32,179 nt of DNA, taken from contig JACROO010000045.1 of NCBI GenBank assembly GCA_016214355.1, positions 1 through 32,179 on the forward strand, in the 5' to 3' direction. Made by a program: the position numbers and the translations under genes. This DNA is from Nitrospirota bacterium. GTDB taxonomy: Bacteria > Nitrospirota > Thermodesulfovibrionia > UBA6902 > DSMQ01. Positions 1-9,900 of the stretch are shown here, in pieces (position 1 is the stretch's first letter; each line of letters starts with the position of its first letter). The notes under the pieces were generated by a model. The model saw only the letters and a program-made list of their open reading frames with translations, had not been told where the DNA came from and searched no databases.

Positions 1-100
1 GCTATAAGCTGATGGGGTATTTTGTCAGAGGCGTGTGAGGGAAAGAGTTTTTCTTTCAACGCAGGTTAGGGGAAAGGGGGTTATCTCATAACGCCCGAAG

Positions 101-574
101 CTATAAAGAATCTGTATATTTAAGGTCAAGGATTAATCCTTCATCCGGGAATCTCGGATTTGGTTTCAGCGAGGCATCAAATAGTTTAAATTCTTCAAAG
201 TCGGTAAGGACTACGAAATAAACCTCTTTTGTTGACCATGCATAACTTTTTGCCTGAAGTATGTGGTTGATATTATCAAGAGTTACAGACGGCGCTTTTG
301 CCTCAACAAAGAATTTTGTTGCGCCGTTTATGCGGAAGTTGTAATCAGGTCTTCCTGTTGTTTCAGGTGAAAGCTCAACAATGACGTCTCTTTCATGAGG
401 AGGCTTCTGTGCCTTATTTTCTATATCCCAGCCTAATGCCTCAAAAAATGGATTTATAAAATCAATTCTTACCTGCGCCTCAAGATAACCTTTTGAAAGA
501 TAGTAGTCCTTGTCTTTTTCAAACTTTGCTATTAAGTCCTGTAATTTTTCTCTAAATGAATTAATATCAGACAT
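101..574 (-). pseudogene. Truncated restriction endonuclease N-terminal domain (HsdR_N-like)
   Basis: The 157-residue product resembles the N-terminal nuclease domain of type I HsdR and type IIG (Eco57I-like) restriction-modification proteins. A helical start (KGYLEAQVRIDFINPFFEAL) leads into the nuclease core: GRPDYNF supplies the acidic residue and FFVEAKAPS the E-x-K pair. Full-length relatives run to several hundred residues or more and continue into helicase or methylase domains. Here the frame stops at TAG right after the domain, and the 100 bases beyond show no recognisable continuation. I therefore read it as a remnant, although a free-standing type I R N-terminal-domain protein is possible. 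The ATG at 572-574 begins the homology. I see no clear ribosome-binding site. Confidence 0.7.
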
Positions 575-642
575 TGTTTATTTGTGCATTAATGATAAAA
601 CTGTCACACACAAGCTGTCAAACAACCGGAATATATAACCAT

Positions 643-681
643 TTGAGATTACTTGCTTTTACATGGTATATTACCTATACA
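643..681 (+). promoter_or_regulatory. Candidate promoter(s) for lysC-cimA
   Basis: Two overlapping sigma-70-like pairs precede the aspartate kinase gene. TTGAGA (643-648) and TATATT (667-672) are 18 nt apart. TTGCTT (653-658) and TATACA (676-681) are 17 nt apart. Either would start a transcript about 35 nt ahead of the TTG start codon. This is pattern matching only. Confidence 0.4.
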
Positions 682-706
682 TTTTTTCATAATTTTTTTA
701 TTAGTT

Positions 707-714
707 GGAAGGAG
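707..714 (+). promoter_or_regulatory. Ribosome-binding site selecting a TTG start
   Basis: GGAAGGAG lies 9 nt before the TTG at 724. It supports this rare start codon, which also gives the canonical aspartate kinase N-terminus ([11 protein letters not shown]). Confidence 0.7.
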
Positions 715-723
715 TTGGGTTAG

Positions 724-1941
724 TTGCTTATTGTCCAGAAATACGGCGGGACATCTGTTGCTGATACTAAAAGGATTAAGGCTGTTGCAAGGCGTGTAGT
801 GGAAACTGCGAAAAACGGCAATAAGGTCGTTGTGGTTGTCTCAGCCATGGCTGGTGAGACGGACAAATTGATAAACCTTGCCCATAAAGTTTCGTCTACG
901 CCAAAGGAAAGGGAAATGGACATGCTCCTTTCCTCAGGCGAACGTATTACCGCTGCACTTACAGCAATAGCAATTGAAGAGTTAGGACACAAGGCAATTG
1001 CGCTCACAGGCAGGCAGATGGGTATAATAACTGATACGGTTCACACAAAGGCAAAGATTGAAAAAATCACAGGAGAAAAGGCAAAAAAAGCACTTGACGA
1101 GGGTTATGTAATTGTTGTTGCGGGCTTTCAGGGAATAACAGAGGATGACGATGTCACAACCCTCGGCAGGGGAGGCTCTGACCTTTCTGCTGTTGCAATT
1201 GCCTCGGCACTGGATGCAGATTTATGCGAGATTTATACAGACGTTGACGGCGTTTATACAACAGACCCCAATATTGTTCCCGAGGCTAAAAAACTGGATA
1301 AAATCTCTTTTGAGGAAATGCTTGAACTTGCAAGTCTCGGCGCAAAGGTGCTTCAGACAAGGTCTGTGGAGTTTGCCATGAAATATAAAATGCCTGTGGT
1401 CGTAAGGTCAAGCTTTAATAATAATCCGGGGACGCTTGTTACTAAGGAGGATAAGGATATGGAAAAAATTATGGTCGCTGGAATCACCTATGATAAAAAC
1501 CAGGGCAAGATTACCATAATGGGAGTACCTGACAGGCCTGGTATTGCCGCGAAGCTCTTTAAAAAAATTGCAGATGCAGATATAGTCGTTGACATGATTG
1601 TCCAGAATGTAAGCAGCGACGGCAAGGCTACGGACATATCGTTTACCGTGCCAAAAACCGATTGTAAAAAGGCGCTTGAATTGACAAACGAAATATTGAA
1701 AGAATTAGACGCAAAAGGCGTTACCATGAGGGACGATATAGCTAAGGTATCAATCGTCGGTGTCGGCATGAGGACTCACTCCGGAGTAGCGGCGATGATG
1801 TTTGAAACGCTGGCAAAGCACGGCATCAACATAATGGCAATCAGCACGTCAGAAATAAAGATTTCATGCCTTATAGAAACAAAATATACAGAACTTGCTG
1901 TAAGGGTTTTGCACGAGACTTTCGGGGTCGGTGAGAGGTAA
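724..1941 (+). CDS. lysC: Aspartate kinase
   Basis: ATP-dependent phosphorylation of L-aspartate to 4-phospho-aspartate, the first step toward lysine, threonine, methionine and isoleucine. The 405-residue length is standard for the single-function bacterial enzyme. The N-terminal kinase domain (about 1-250) has the KYGGTS motif at residues 6-11, then the GRGGSD and [12 protein letters not shown] segments. Two ACT domains fill about 265-405 ([20 protein letters not shown], then [16 protein letters not shown]), so end-product feedback inhibition is expected. Translation starts at TTG, fixed by the upstream ribosome-binding site and homology. cimA follows 16 nt after the stop, consistent with a shared transcript that supplies both threonine-derived and pyruvate-derived carbon for isoleucine. 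Confidence 0.95.
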   Translation: MLIVQKYGGTSVADTKRIKAVARRVVETAKNGNKVVVVVSAMAGETDKLINLAHKVSSTPKEREMDMLLSSGERITAALTAIAIEELGHKAIALTGRQMGIITDTVHTKAKIEKITGEKAKKALDEGYVIVVAGFQGITEDDDVTTLGRGGSDLSAVAIASALDADLCEIYTDVDGVYTTDPNIVPEAKKLDKISFEEMLELASLGAKVLQTRSVEFAMKYKMPVVVRSSFNNNPGTLVTKEDKDMEKIMVAGITYDKNQGKITIMGVPDRPGIAAKLFKKIADADIVVDMIVQNVSSDGKATDISFTVPKTDCKKALELTNEILKELDAKGVTMRDDIAKVSIVGVGMRTHSGVAAMMFETLAKHGINIMAISTSEIKISCLIETKYTELAVRVLHETFGVGER

Positions 1942-1957
1942 AATAATTCTTAATACT

Positions 1958-3520
1958 ATGCGTTTTATTGAAATTTACGATACAACGCTGAGGGACGGGG
2001 CACAATCAGAGGATATTGCATTCTCTGTTGAAGACAAGCTGAGGATTGCCGGAAAACTTGATGAGCTTGGGGTTCATTATATTGAAGGCGGCTGGCCCAG
2101 CGCTAATCCTAAAGACACAGAGTTTTTCCGCAAAATGCGCAAAGTCAAGCTAAAGACCTCAAAGATAGTCGCCTTTGGCTCTACACATCATCCCGCACGC
2201 AAAGTTAGTAATGACCAGAATATAAAAGCCCTGTTAGATGCAGGCACAGCCATTGTTACTATATTCGGAAAAACATGGGACTTTCATGTAAAAGAGGCAT
2301 TGAGAATCTCACTCTCAGCAAACCTTGATCTGATTCATAACTCTATTGCCTATATTAAAAAACATGTCCAGAAAGTTTTTTTTGATGCAGAGCATTTTTT
2401 TTTTTTTTTTTAAACAAACCCCGAATATGCCTTCAAGGCATTAGAATCTGCAGTTATTGCGGGCGCAGACTGTCTTGTCCTCTGCGATACAAACGGCGGT
2501 ACATTGCCCCAGGAGATAGAAGATATAGAGAGAAAGACATTAAAAAAGCTTAGGATACCTGTAGGTATCCATGCTCATAATGATGCCGAGTGTGCTGTTG
2601 CAAATTCTATTGTCGCCGTAAAACTCGGCGCCTCGCAGGTGCAGGGAACAATAAACGGTTTAGGAGAGCGATGCGGCAATGCCAATCTTATTTCAGTCAT
2701 CCCAAACTTAAAGTTAAAACTTAAATATAACTGCATAACCGATGAACAATTAAAGAAATTAAAAGATGCATCAAGGTTTGTAACAGAGCTCGCCAACTTA
2801 AGGCATTTTAAAAGACAGCCATATGTGGGAGACAGCGCCTTTGCACATAAAGGGGGCATTCATGTCAGCGCCATTTTAAGGCATCCGGAGACCTATGAGC
2901 ATGTAAGACCGGAGCTTATCGGTAACTCCCAGCGGGTGCTCATTTCAGACCTTGCCGGTAAAAGCAATATCCTCAGAAAGGCTAAAGAAATAGGTATTCG
3001 TTTGGACGCTGACTCCCCTAAGCTGCAGGGTATTCTGAACAAATTAAAAAAATTAGAACATCAGGGTTTTCAGTTTGAAGGCGCAGAAGCGTCCTTTGAA
3101 CTCCTTCTAAAAAAAGAGCTTGGACTTTACAGAAAATTCTTTAACCTGCTTGGAGTCAGAGTTATAGTAGAAGAGAAAAGACAGCATGGCGTGCCTGTTG
3201 AAGCGACAGTAATGCTTAAACTGCCTGACAGACGCATTGAGCATACTGCTGCGATTGGGAATGGTCCTGTAAATGCACTTGATAATGCCCTTAGAAAGGC
3301 ACTTGAAAAATTCTATCCCCAGCTTAAAAAAGTAGAGCTTATTGATTACAAGGTAAGGGTCCTTGAAGCCGGCATAGGAACATCAGCAAGGGTGAGGGTC
3401 TTAATAGAATCAGGTGACGACACGCATAAATGGGGAACAGTGGGGGTATCTGAAAATATAATAGAAGCTTCATGGCAGGCGCTTGTGGACAGCATTGAAT
3501 ATAAGCTTCTGCGGGGATAA
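1958..3520 (+). pseudogene. cimA: (R)-citramalate synthase, interrupted by a poly-T stretch
   Basis: Condenses pyruvate with acetyl-CoA to give (R)-citramalate, opening the threonine-independent route to isoleucine. The alpha-isopropylmalate synthase fold is clear: IEIYDTTLRDGAQSE at the start, metal-binding [45 protein letters not shown], and a C-terminal LeuA-type dimerisation/regulatory domain. The ORF track shows two pieces (1931-2413 and 2504-3520), but both lie in the same frame. The break is a TAA formed by a run of T at 2395-2411. The expected residues there are FFDGYK, and the run occupies the same number of bases. The gene may be intact in the organism. I start at the ATG at 1958 by homology; the GTG at 1931 inside lysC is less likely. 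Confidence 0.85.
2395..2411 (+). other. 17-base T run creating a premature stop in cimA
   Basis: After the codons for AEH the sequence is only T until AAACAAACCCC. The family expects HFFDGYK-TNPEYAF, and the flanking frame is preserved across the run. About ten bases (GATGGATATA or similar) appear to have been replaced by T without a length change, which is more like a base-calling or consensus error than an indel. Confidence 0.7.
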
Positions 3521-3525
3521 GTAGA

Positions 3526-3630
3526 GGATAGGGTTCAAGCGGTCAAGGGGTCAGGGATTCAAGTGCTGGATTAATTTTTTAATTATAATTCACTTGAACC
3601 CTGGAATCCATGAATCCTCGAACCCTTTTC
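3526..3630 (+). repeat. Imperfect inverted repeat of short GGGTTCAAG-type units
   Basis: The left side (AGGGTTCAAG ... GGGATTCAAGTG) and right side (CACTTGAACCCTGG ... CTCGAACCCTT) are imperfect reverse complements around an AT-rich centre. Each arm is built from roughly seven-base units (GGTTCAA, GGGGTCA, GGATTCA). It separates cimA from the rseC-like gene and is kin to the other period-7 repeats in this window. Confidence 0.6.
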
Positions 3631-3633
3631 GTT

Positions 3634-4071
3634 ATGATAGAAGAAACAGGCACAGTCACAAAAACAGACGGTCTTACGGCAACAGTTCTTGTTCAAAGAA
3701 AAAGTGAATGCGAGGCGTGCACAGCAGCGCGCATCTGCGAACCTTCTCAAGGAGGAATGGAAATAGAGGCGCTAAATCCTGTAAACGCCAAGGCAGGGCA
3801 GAGAGTTAAAATAGCCATGAAACCGCAGGCTTACCTTAAAGGCTCAATAATTGTTTACGGAATCCCGCTGACAGCTTTTATTGCAGGGGTAATATTAGGG
3901 AAAAATATAGGCGAGACGCATTTCAAGGAATTCAGTTCTGATACTACGGCAGCAATTTTTGGTTTTATTTCTCTGATTATAACCTTTATAATCATAAAAA
4001 TCTGGAGCAAAAAGGCTGAAAAAAGATTAGACTATAAGCCAGTTATAGAAAAAATAGTGAATAGTGAATAG
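3634..4071 (+). CDS. RseC/MucC-family membrane protein (SoxR-reducing system type)
   Basis: A 145-residue membrane protein of the RseC/MucC family, whose members act with Rnf/SoxR-reducing complexes or as envelope-stress modulators. The N-terminal cytoplasmic part has a beta-rich segment with a cysteine cluster (CEACTAARICEP), typical of the family and possibly metal or redox active. Two transmembrane helices follow (about IVYGIPLTAFIAGVILG and AAIFGFISLIITFIII), then a basic tail. I prefer the ATG at 3634 (MIEETGTV) because the upstream ATG at 3610 lies in repeat sequence. The stop codon comes from the AATAGTG tandem repeat that begins at 4053, so the last few residues (VNSE) are repeat-encoded. 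No rnf genes are in view. Confidence 0.75.
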   Translation: MIEETGTVTKTDGLTATVLVQRKSECEACTAARICEPSQGGMEIEALNPVNAKAGQRVKIAMKPQAYLKGSIIVYGIPLTAFIAGVILGKNIGETHFKEFSSDTTAAIFGFISLIITFIIIKIWSKKAEKRLDYKPVIEKIVNSE

Positions 4072-4265
4072 TCTTTTTAACTAATGCAAACGCAAGAAGT
4101 AAAGTGTCATTGCGAGGAGTGAAGCGACGAAGCAATCTCTGTATTTACAAGGGGATTGCCACGCTCCCGTTGGTCGCTCGCAATGACAATGTAACAACAT
4201 TTAATGCGTTTGTATTAAATACTATTCACTAACGACTATTCACTGCCGTTGTTACTATTCACTAA
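4053..4265 (+). repeat. Seven-base AATAGTG repeats flanking an inverted-repeat element
   Basis: AATAGTG is tandemly repeated at 4053-4072. The complement, ACTATTCACT, occurs three times at 4220-4265. Together they form an outer inverted repeat around the element at 4083-4217. The left array runs through the stop codon of the rseC-like gene. Confidence 0.65.
4083..4217 (+). repeat. MITE-like inverted-repeat element (GTCATTGCGAG family)
   Basis: The outermost arms TAATGCAAACGC and GCGTTTGTATTA enclose a second pair: GTCATTGCGAGGAGTGAAGC at 4106 and its counterpart ending CTCGCAATGAC at 4187. The inner core belongs to a widespread non-coding repeat type with TCATTGCGAGGAG-like ends. It contains no ORF. 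It sits between the rseC-like and fusA-like genes. Confidence 0.75.
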
Positions 4266-4279
4266 AAAGGGGAGGCTGA

Positions 4280-6242
4280 ATGGTAAATTTTGACATTGAG
4301 AAAATCAGAAACGTTGCAGTAATTGCACACGCAGGAGCAGGGAAGACCTCACTGGTTGAAGCTATGCTTTTTAATTCAAAGGCTGTAGACCGCCTTGGAA
4401 AAATCATAGAAGGCAATACAACCACCGACTACGAACCCGAGGAGATAAACCGTAAATTTTCAATTTCTTCAGCCCTTGCATTTTGTGAATGGAATGGTCA
4501 CAAGATCAATATCATTGACACGCCCGGATATATAAATTTTTTGGAAGACACAAAATCCTGCCTTTCTGCTGTTGACGGTGCCGTTGTCATAGTAAGCGCA
4601 TTATCAGGGGTAAAGACTGAAACAGAGAAGGTCTGGCAATATGCAAATAAGCATGAGCTTCCCAAAATAGTATTTGTCAATAAAATGGACAGAGAAAACG
4701 CCAATTTCAGCACAGCATTGAACGAACTTGAAAAAACCTTCGGCGCAAATGTAATACCTTTAAATATACCTATCGGCTCTGGGGACAGCTTTGAGGGTGT
4801 TATAGATATACTTGATATGAAGGCTGTTAAATTTCAGAATGGGAACCCCTCAAAAGCAGAAATCCCCGATGAACTTAAACCGGAGGCTGAGGAATACAGA
4901 AAGAAGCTCGTTGAAAAAATTGCTGAATCAGACGACTCCCTGCTTGAAAGATACCTTGAGGGCCATACCTTCTCCGGCTGAAAAGTCGGACATCACGCCG
5001 ATAAAGGGAACAAACCCGAAAAGCAAAGATGAAGTTACAAGAAAACCTCTGGATACTGAACCCCTCTCAGCGTTGGTATTCAAGACTATTGCTGACCCCT
5101 TTGCAGGCAGGCTTACACTTTTCAGGGTCTTCTCCGGGGTCATGAAGGCTGACTCCACCGTCTACAACTCTGCACGCGGCAGCAAGGAAAGGGTAGGACA
5201 AATTTTTTATCTTATGGGGAAAAAACAGGTGCCTGCTCAAAAAGTTGGCCCGGGTGAAATTGCAGCGGTGGCTAAACTAAAGGATGCCCTTACAGGCGAT
5301 ACCCTTACTGATCATGATAAGCCTGTGCTTTTTGAACCTGTTAAATTCGCTGACCCGATGATTTCTTATGCCATTGCACCCAAAAGCAGAGGGGACGAAG
5401 ATAAAGTAAGCATAGGACTCCATAGAATGCTTGAGGAAGACCCTACTCTTAAATTTCATCGTGATACTGAAACCAAGGATATGATTCTCTCGGGAATGGG
5501 TCAGATGCACCTTGAGATTACACTTGAAAGATTAAAAAGAAAGTTTGGGGTTGAGGTATTGATGAAGGCCCCGAAGATTCCTTATAAAGAAACGATTAAA
5601 ACCACTGCGAAGGCTCAGGGCAGATATAAAAGGCAGTCAGGCGGTAAAGGGCAGTACGGTGACTGCTGGATAGAAATAGAGCCGCTGCCTAAAGGCGGAG
5701 GGTTTGAATTTGTAGATAAGATAGTCGGCGGTGCAATACCCCGTCAATATATCCCTGCAATTGAAAAAGGCATTGTAGAAGCCATGCATGAAGGCATACT
5801 GGCAGGCTATCCTGTGGTTGACCTCAGGGTAACTGTTTACGATGGTTCGTATCACACGGTTGATTCTTCGGAGATGGCATTTAAGATAGCCGGTTCTTTA
5901 GCCATAAAAAAGGCTACGCAGAACGCAAAACTTGTCCTGCTTGAGCCGATTCTAAAGGCTGAAGTAATAGCTTCTGATGAATTTTTAGGCAGTGTAATAG
6001 GTGACCTTAACGGGAGGCGTGGAAAGGTTCAGGGTGTTGAATCTCAGGCAGGCGGCAACCAGAGAATCACAGTACTTGTCCCGATGGCGGAGATGCTGAC
6101 ATATGCAAATCAGCTTAATTCCCTGACCAGCGGACGCGGTATGTACACCGCAGAGTTTTCTCACTACGAAGAAGTTCCGTCTCACCTTGCGCAGAAAATT
6201 GTAGCTGAAAAGGCAGCTGCAAAGAAAGGAGAGGAAGATTAA
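4280..6242 (+). pseudogene. EF-G-like translational GTPase, frameshifted with internal deletion
   Basis: An elongation-factor-G-like protein of the divergent second-copy class. The N-terminal GTPase has G1 AHAGAGKT, G3 DTPGY and G4 NKMD, plus TTTDYEPEE in switch I. The C-terminal part carries domains II-V (ALVFKTIADPFAGRLTLFRV, SGMGQMHLEITLERL, LEPILKAEVIASDEFLGSVI). After LLERYLEG the reading frame is lost and resumes one frame over at about 4967 (IPSPAEKSDI). Family members have roughly 40 more residues between these points, covering the end of the G domain. The lesion is therefore a deletion with a frame change. It could be real decay or an assembly error. A strong AGGGGAGG site lies just ahead of the ATG at 4280. 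Confidence 0.85.
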
Positions 6243-6247
6243 TTCTT

Positions 6248-6646
6248 ATGGATAAAATAATCGCCGCAATATTAATGTTGGGACTGATATTAATGGTTAT
6301 TTTCTGGATTCCTACAATTTTGCAAATCAGGAAGACGGCAAAATCTTTAGAAGACTTTCTGAAGACCACCCGGGAGACACTGCATCCCCTCTTGCTGGAA
6401 TTAAAAGAAGGCATTAACAGAATGAACAAGACTACCGAAGGGATTGAGGAATCCGTAAAAAATGTGCAGCGCCTTACAAAGTCCGTGGGAGAGATTGGCA
6501 CTATGATTGACAGTGTAAACAGCTTAATCAGGCAGACAGGTATTGCATTTACTGTCAAGGCTGCCAGCACTGCTGTTGGTATAAAGACAGCCCTCAGCGT
6601 TTTGGCTAAGGGGCTGCTCACAAAGGGAGGTGAAAAGCATGAGTGA
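6248..6646 (+). CDS. DUF948-type membrane-anchored protein
   Basis: A 132-residue protein with one N-terminal transmembrane helix (about residues 4-25, IIAAILMLGLILMVIFWIPT) followed by an amphipathic, coiled-coil-prone region (LEDFLKTTRETLHPLLLELKEGI) and a small hydrophobic C-terminal segment. This matches DUF948 proteins, which often sit next to YtxH genes and are linked to envelope or general stress. The biochemical role is not established. It begins 5 nt after the fusA-like stop, with GGAGAGGAAG about 10 nt upstream. Its end overlaps the ytxH-like start by 8 nt, implying translational coupling. Confidence 0.75.
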   Translation: MDKIIAAILMLGLILMVIFWIPTILQIRKTAKSLEDFLKTTRETLHPLLLELKEGINRMNKTTEGIEESVKNVQRLTKSVGEIGTMIDSVNSLIRQTGIAFTVKAASTAVGIKTALSVLAKGLLTKGGEKHE

Positions 6647-6950
6647 AGAAAAAGGTTTTACGACAAGTAATGTTCTTTTGGCATTTGTGATCGGCGGTAT
6701 TGTCGGGGCGGGCGTTGCCCTGCTTATGGCTCCGCAGTCAGGCAAAGAGACACGGCAGAAGATTAAAGAATTAGCCGGCGAGGCTAAAGACAAGGCAGGG
6801 GATTACATAAGCCATGTAAAAGAAAAAGTTACCTCTGCTGTTGAGCACGGCAAGGAATTTGTCGGAGAAAAGAAGTCTTTAATCGCTACCGCAATAGAGG
6901 CAGGCAAGGAGGCATACGAAAAAGAAAAGGAAAAACTTTCCAAGCAATAA
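6639..6950 (+). CDS. YtxH domain-containing protein
   Basis: A 103-residue protein: glycine-rich N-terminal membrane segment (VLLAFVIGGIVGAGVALLMAPQSGKETR), then a long charged helix (AKDKAGDYISHVKEKVTSAVEHGKEF) like late-embryogenesis-abundant or YtxH stress proteins. The MAPxSGxETR signature after the membrane span is typical of YtxH. The ORF track starts at a GTG at 6630, but AAAGGGAGGTGA (6622-6633) places the start at the ATG at 6639. Coupled to the DUF948 gene upstream and 6 nt from the activase downstream. It is probably an envelope-associated stress protein; the mechanism is unknown. Confidence 0.8.
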   Translation: MSEEKGFTTSNVLLAFVIGGIVGAGVALLMAPQSGKETRQKIKELAGEAKDKAGDYISHVKEKVTSAVEHGKEFVGEKKSLIATAIEAGKEAYEKEKEKLSKQ

Positions 6951-6956
6951 ACACAG

Positions 6957-9900
6957 ATGAAAAAATTCATTGGGCTTGACGCTGGTTCCGTAAGCGTAAA
7001 AATTGCTGTTTTAGACGCAGAAGGCAGCATCCTTGAAACTAAATATGTCCGCCACAAAGGAAAACCATTAACAGTCGCCTGTGACCTGTTAAGCGAAATC
7101 AACTGCCCGTATTCCCTCAGTATTACAGGCTCGGCAGGGAGGCTTATTGCGCAAATTTTCGGCATTGAACCGGTAAATGAGATAGTCGCACAGAGCTATT
7201 CAACCAAAAAGCTCTTCCCTCATATTAATACCGTCTTTGAAATGGGCGGCGAGGATTCAAAACTTATATTACTTGAAAACGGCAGGGTAAAAGAGTTTTC
7301 TATGAATTCCGTATGCGCAGCCGGTACGGGCTCCTTTCTTGACCAGCAGGCAGAGAGATTACGGTTAAGCATTGAGGAATTCAGCGAGATAGCCTTAAAG
7401 TCCGAAACCCCCCCGAGGATTGCAGGACGATGCAGTGTTTTCGCAAAGTCTGACATGATACATCTGCAGCAGATAGCAACCCCGATGGAAGATATAGTTG
7501 CAGGCCTCTGCTTTGCTGTTGCAAGGAATTTCAAAGGAAGTATTTGCAAAAACATGGCACTCACAGAGCCAGTAAGTTTTCAGGGCGGTGTGGCTTCAAA
7601 TAAAGGTGTCACAAAGGCTATTAAAGAAGTTTTTGGCTTTAAAGGCCTGCTCATCCCCGAGCATTATGCACTGATGCCTGCAATTGGTGCAGCCCTTAAT
7701 GACATGGAACAGGGGGGGGGAAATACCTATGACATTGAGAAACTCAAAGCATTTCTCTCTTCCCGGAAAAATGAGGACAGGGGACATGAACCACTGACAA
7801 AAGTTCATAGTTCACAGTTTACAGTTTACACTAAACAAACACCTACCTATCAACTGTCAACCGTCAACCGTCAACTGTCAACTAAAGCTTATCTTGGCAT
7901 TGACATTGGTTCAATAAGCACAAACCTTGCTGTTATTGACGAAGACGGCGGTCTCCTTGCAAAGAGATACCTGATGACTGCCGGCAGGCCTATTGAGGCA
8001 GTAAGACAGGGGCTTGCAGAGATAGGCGGGGAGATCGGAAATAATGTAAAGATAATAGGTGTGGGAACTACCGGGTCAGGAAGATACATGATTGCAGATT
8101 TTGTCGGAGCAGACATTGTAAAGAATGAAATAACTGCACAGGCAACTGCTGCTGTAGCGATAGACACGGAGGTTGACACAATTTTTGAGATTGGAGGGCA
8201 GGACTCAAAATATATTTCAATAAAGGACGGGGTAATCGTTGATTTTGAGATGAACAAGGCATGTGCCGCAGGGACAGGCTCTTTTATTGAGGAACAGGCA
8301 GAAAAACTTGACTTGTCAGTAAAGGAAGAGTTTAGCAAGATGGCTTTTGAATCCCGGAACCCCTGCGCCCTCGGCGAAAGATGCACTGTATTTATGGAAA
8401 ACTCCCTTCTCTCAAGACAGCAGAGGGGCATCCCGAAGGAAGACCTTGTTGCAGGGCTGTCTTACTCAATAGTACAGAACTACATTAATAGGGTTGTGGG
8501 TGACAAAAAGATAGGCGAGAAGATATTTTTTCAGGGCGGGGTAGCTTTTAACGAGGCGGTCGTTGCCGCATTTGAAAAATATCTTAATAAAAGCATTACC
8601 GTTCCGCCTCACCACGACGTAACAGGCGCAATAGGCATGGCGATTATAGCCAGAGGGTATATGAAAAACAAAAAGTCAGCGATTAGCAGTGAGCAGTTAG
8701 CAGTTAGTAAAAACGAACTAACAGCTAACAGCTATTCGCTAACTGCTGAGTCTTCTTTCAAGGGTTTTGATCTTTCCAGAAGAAATTATGAAATCAAATC
8801 CTTCGGGTGCAAAGGCTGTGAAAATCTCTGCGAGATAAACAGTGTACGGATAGAAGGAGAAAAAGACCCGCTTTTCTACGGAAGCAGATGCGAAAAATAT
8901 GATGTCAAGAGAAAGAAAAAATATTCTTCAAATATTGATATGCCCGACCTGTTTGCAGAAAGAGAGGACATCCTTACAAAAACACACAGGGAATATAAAG
9001 AAAGGTTCTCAGTTCCCAGTTCTCAGTTCCCAGTTCGTATCGGCATACCAAGGATATTCTTTTTCCATGATTTACTGCCCTTCTGGAGTACGCTCCTGTG
9101 GGAACTCGGATTTGAGGTTGAACTTTCGGATAAAACAACCAGACAGATAGTCAACAAAGGTGTAGAAAACATCCTCTCGGAGAGCTGTTTCCCTCATAAA
9201 GCCTCGCACGGGCACATAAAGAATTTAATTGAAAAAAATGTTGATGCCATTTTAATCCCGAGTTTTATAAACCTCAATTCTTCAATAGAGGCAATGCGCG
9301 GTTTTGCCTGCCCGTATGTTCAAACTATACCTTATATCGCAAGGGCAGCCTTTGGAAAAGCGGAAAACAGAATAAAATTTCTCAATCCCGTAGTTAATAA
9401 AGAATTAGGGGAAGACTTCCTGTTAAGTGAACTGCATAAAACATTACGCCACTACAATATTTCAAAACACAAGATTAAAAAAGCAGTTATAAAAGCGGAA
9501 AACGTGCAGGGAGAGTTCATTTCAGCGGTAAAAAACAGAGGGAAAAAAGTGCTGGGCAATCTCAATGGAAAAACGATTGTCATATTAGGACGTTCGTATA
9601 ATGCATTTGATTCCGGTATGAATCTTGACATTCCCAAAAAGCTGTCAGACCTCGGCGTTCTCTCCATCCCTATGGACTATCTGCCGTTAGAGGAAATTGA
9701 TATATCAAGTAAATGGCCGGGCATGTACTGGAGGTCAGGGCAGAATATTTTAAGGGCAGCAGAGATAATCAGGAATAATACGGACCTCTTTGCACTGTAT
9801 TTAGGGAATTTTTCCTGCGGTCCTGACTCTTTTATCCATAAATATTTTAAAGAGACAATCGGCAGCAAGCCTTTTCTTCAGATTGAGATTGATGAACACA

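Noticed and set aside
720-1007. Minus-strand ORF opposite lysC, and similar antisense ORFs through the smc, dnaB and kinase genes
   Set aside because: They are shadows of strongly conserved genes and show no protein family features of their own.
2395-2504. Programmed ribosomal frameshift in cimA at a T slippery run
   Set aside because: Both cimA parts are in the same frame and the run keeps the original length, so no shift is needed or produced.
4839-4966. ATG at 4839 as a real start for a second EF-G protein
   Set aside because: Residues before about 4967 in that frame are out-of-frame translation of the GTPase domain.
4950-4990. Programmed frameshift in the EF-G-like gene
   Set aside because: About 40 conserved residues are absent, which a frameshift cannot restore.
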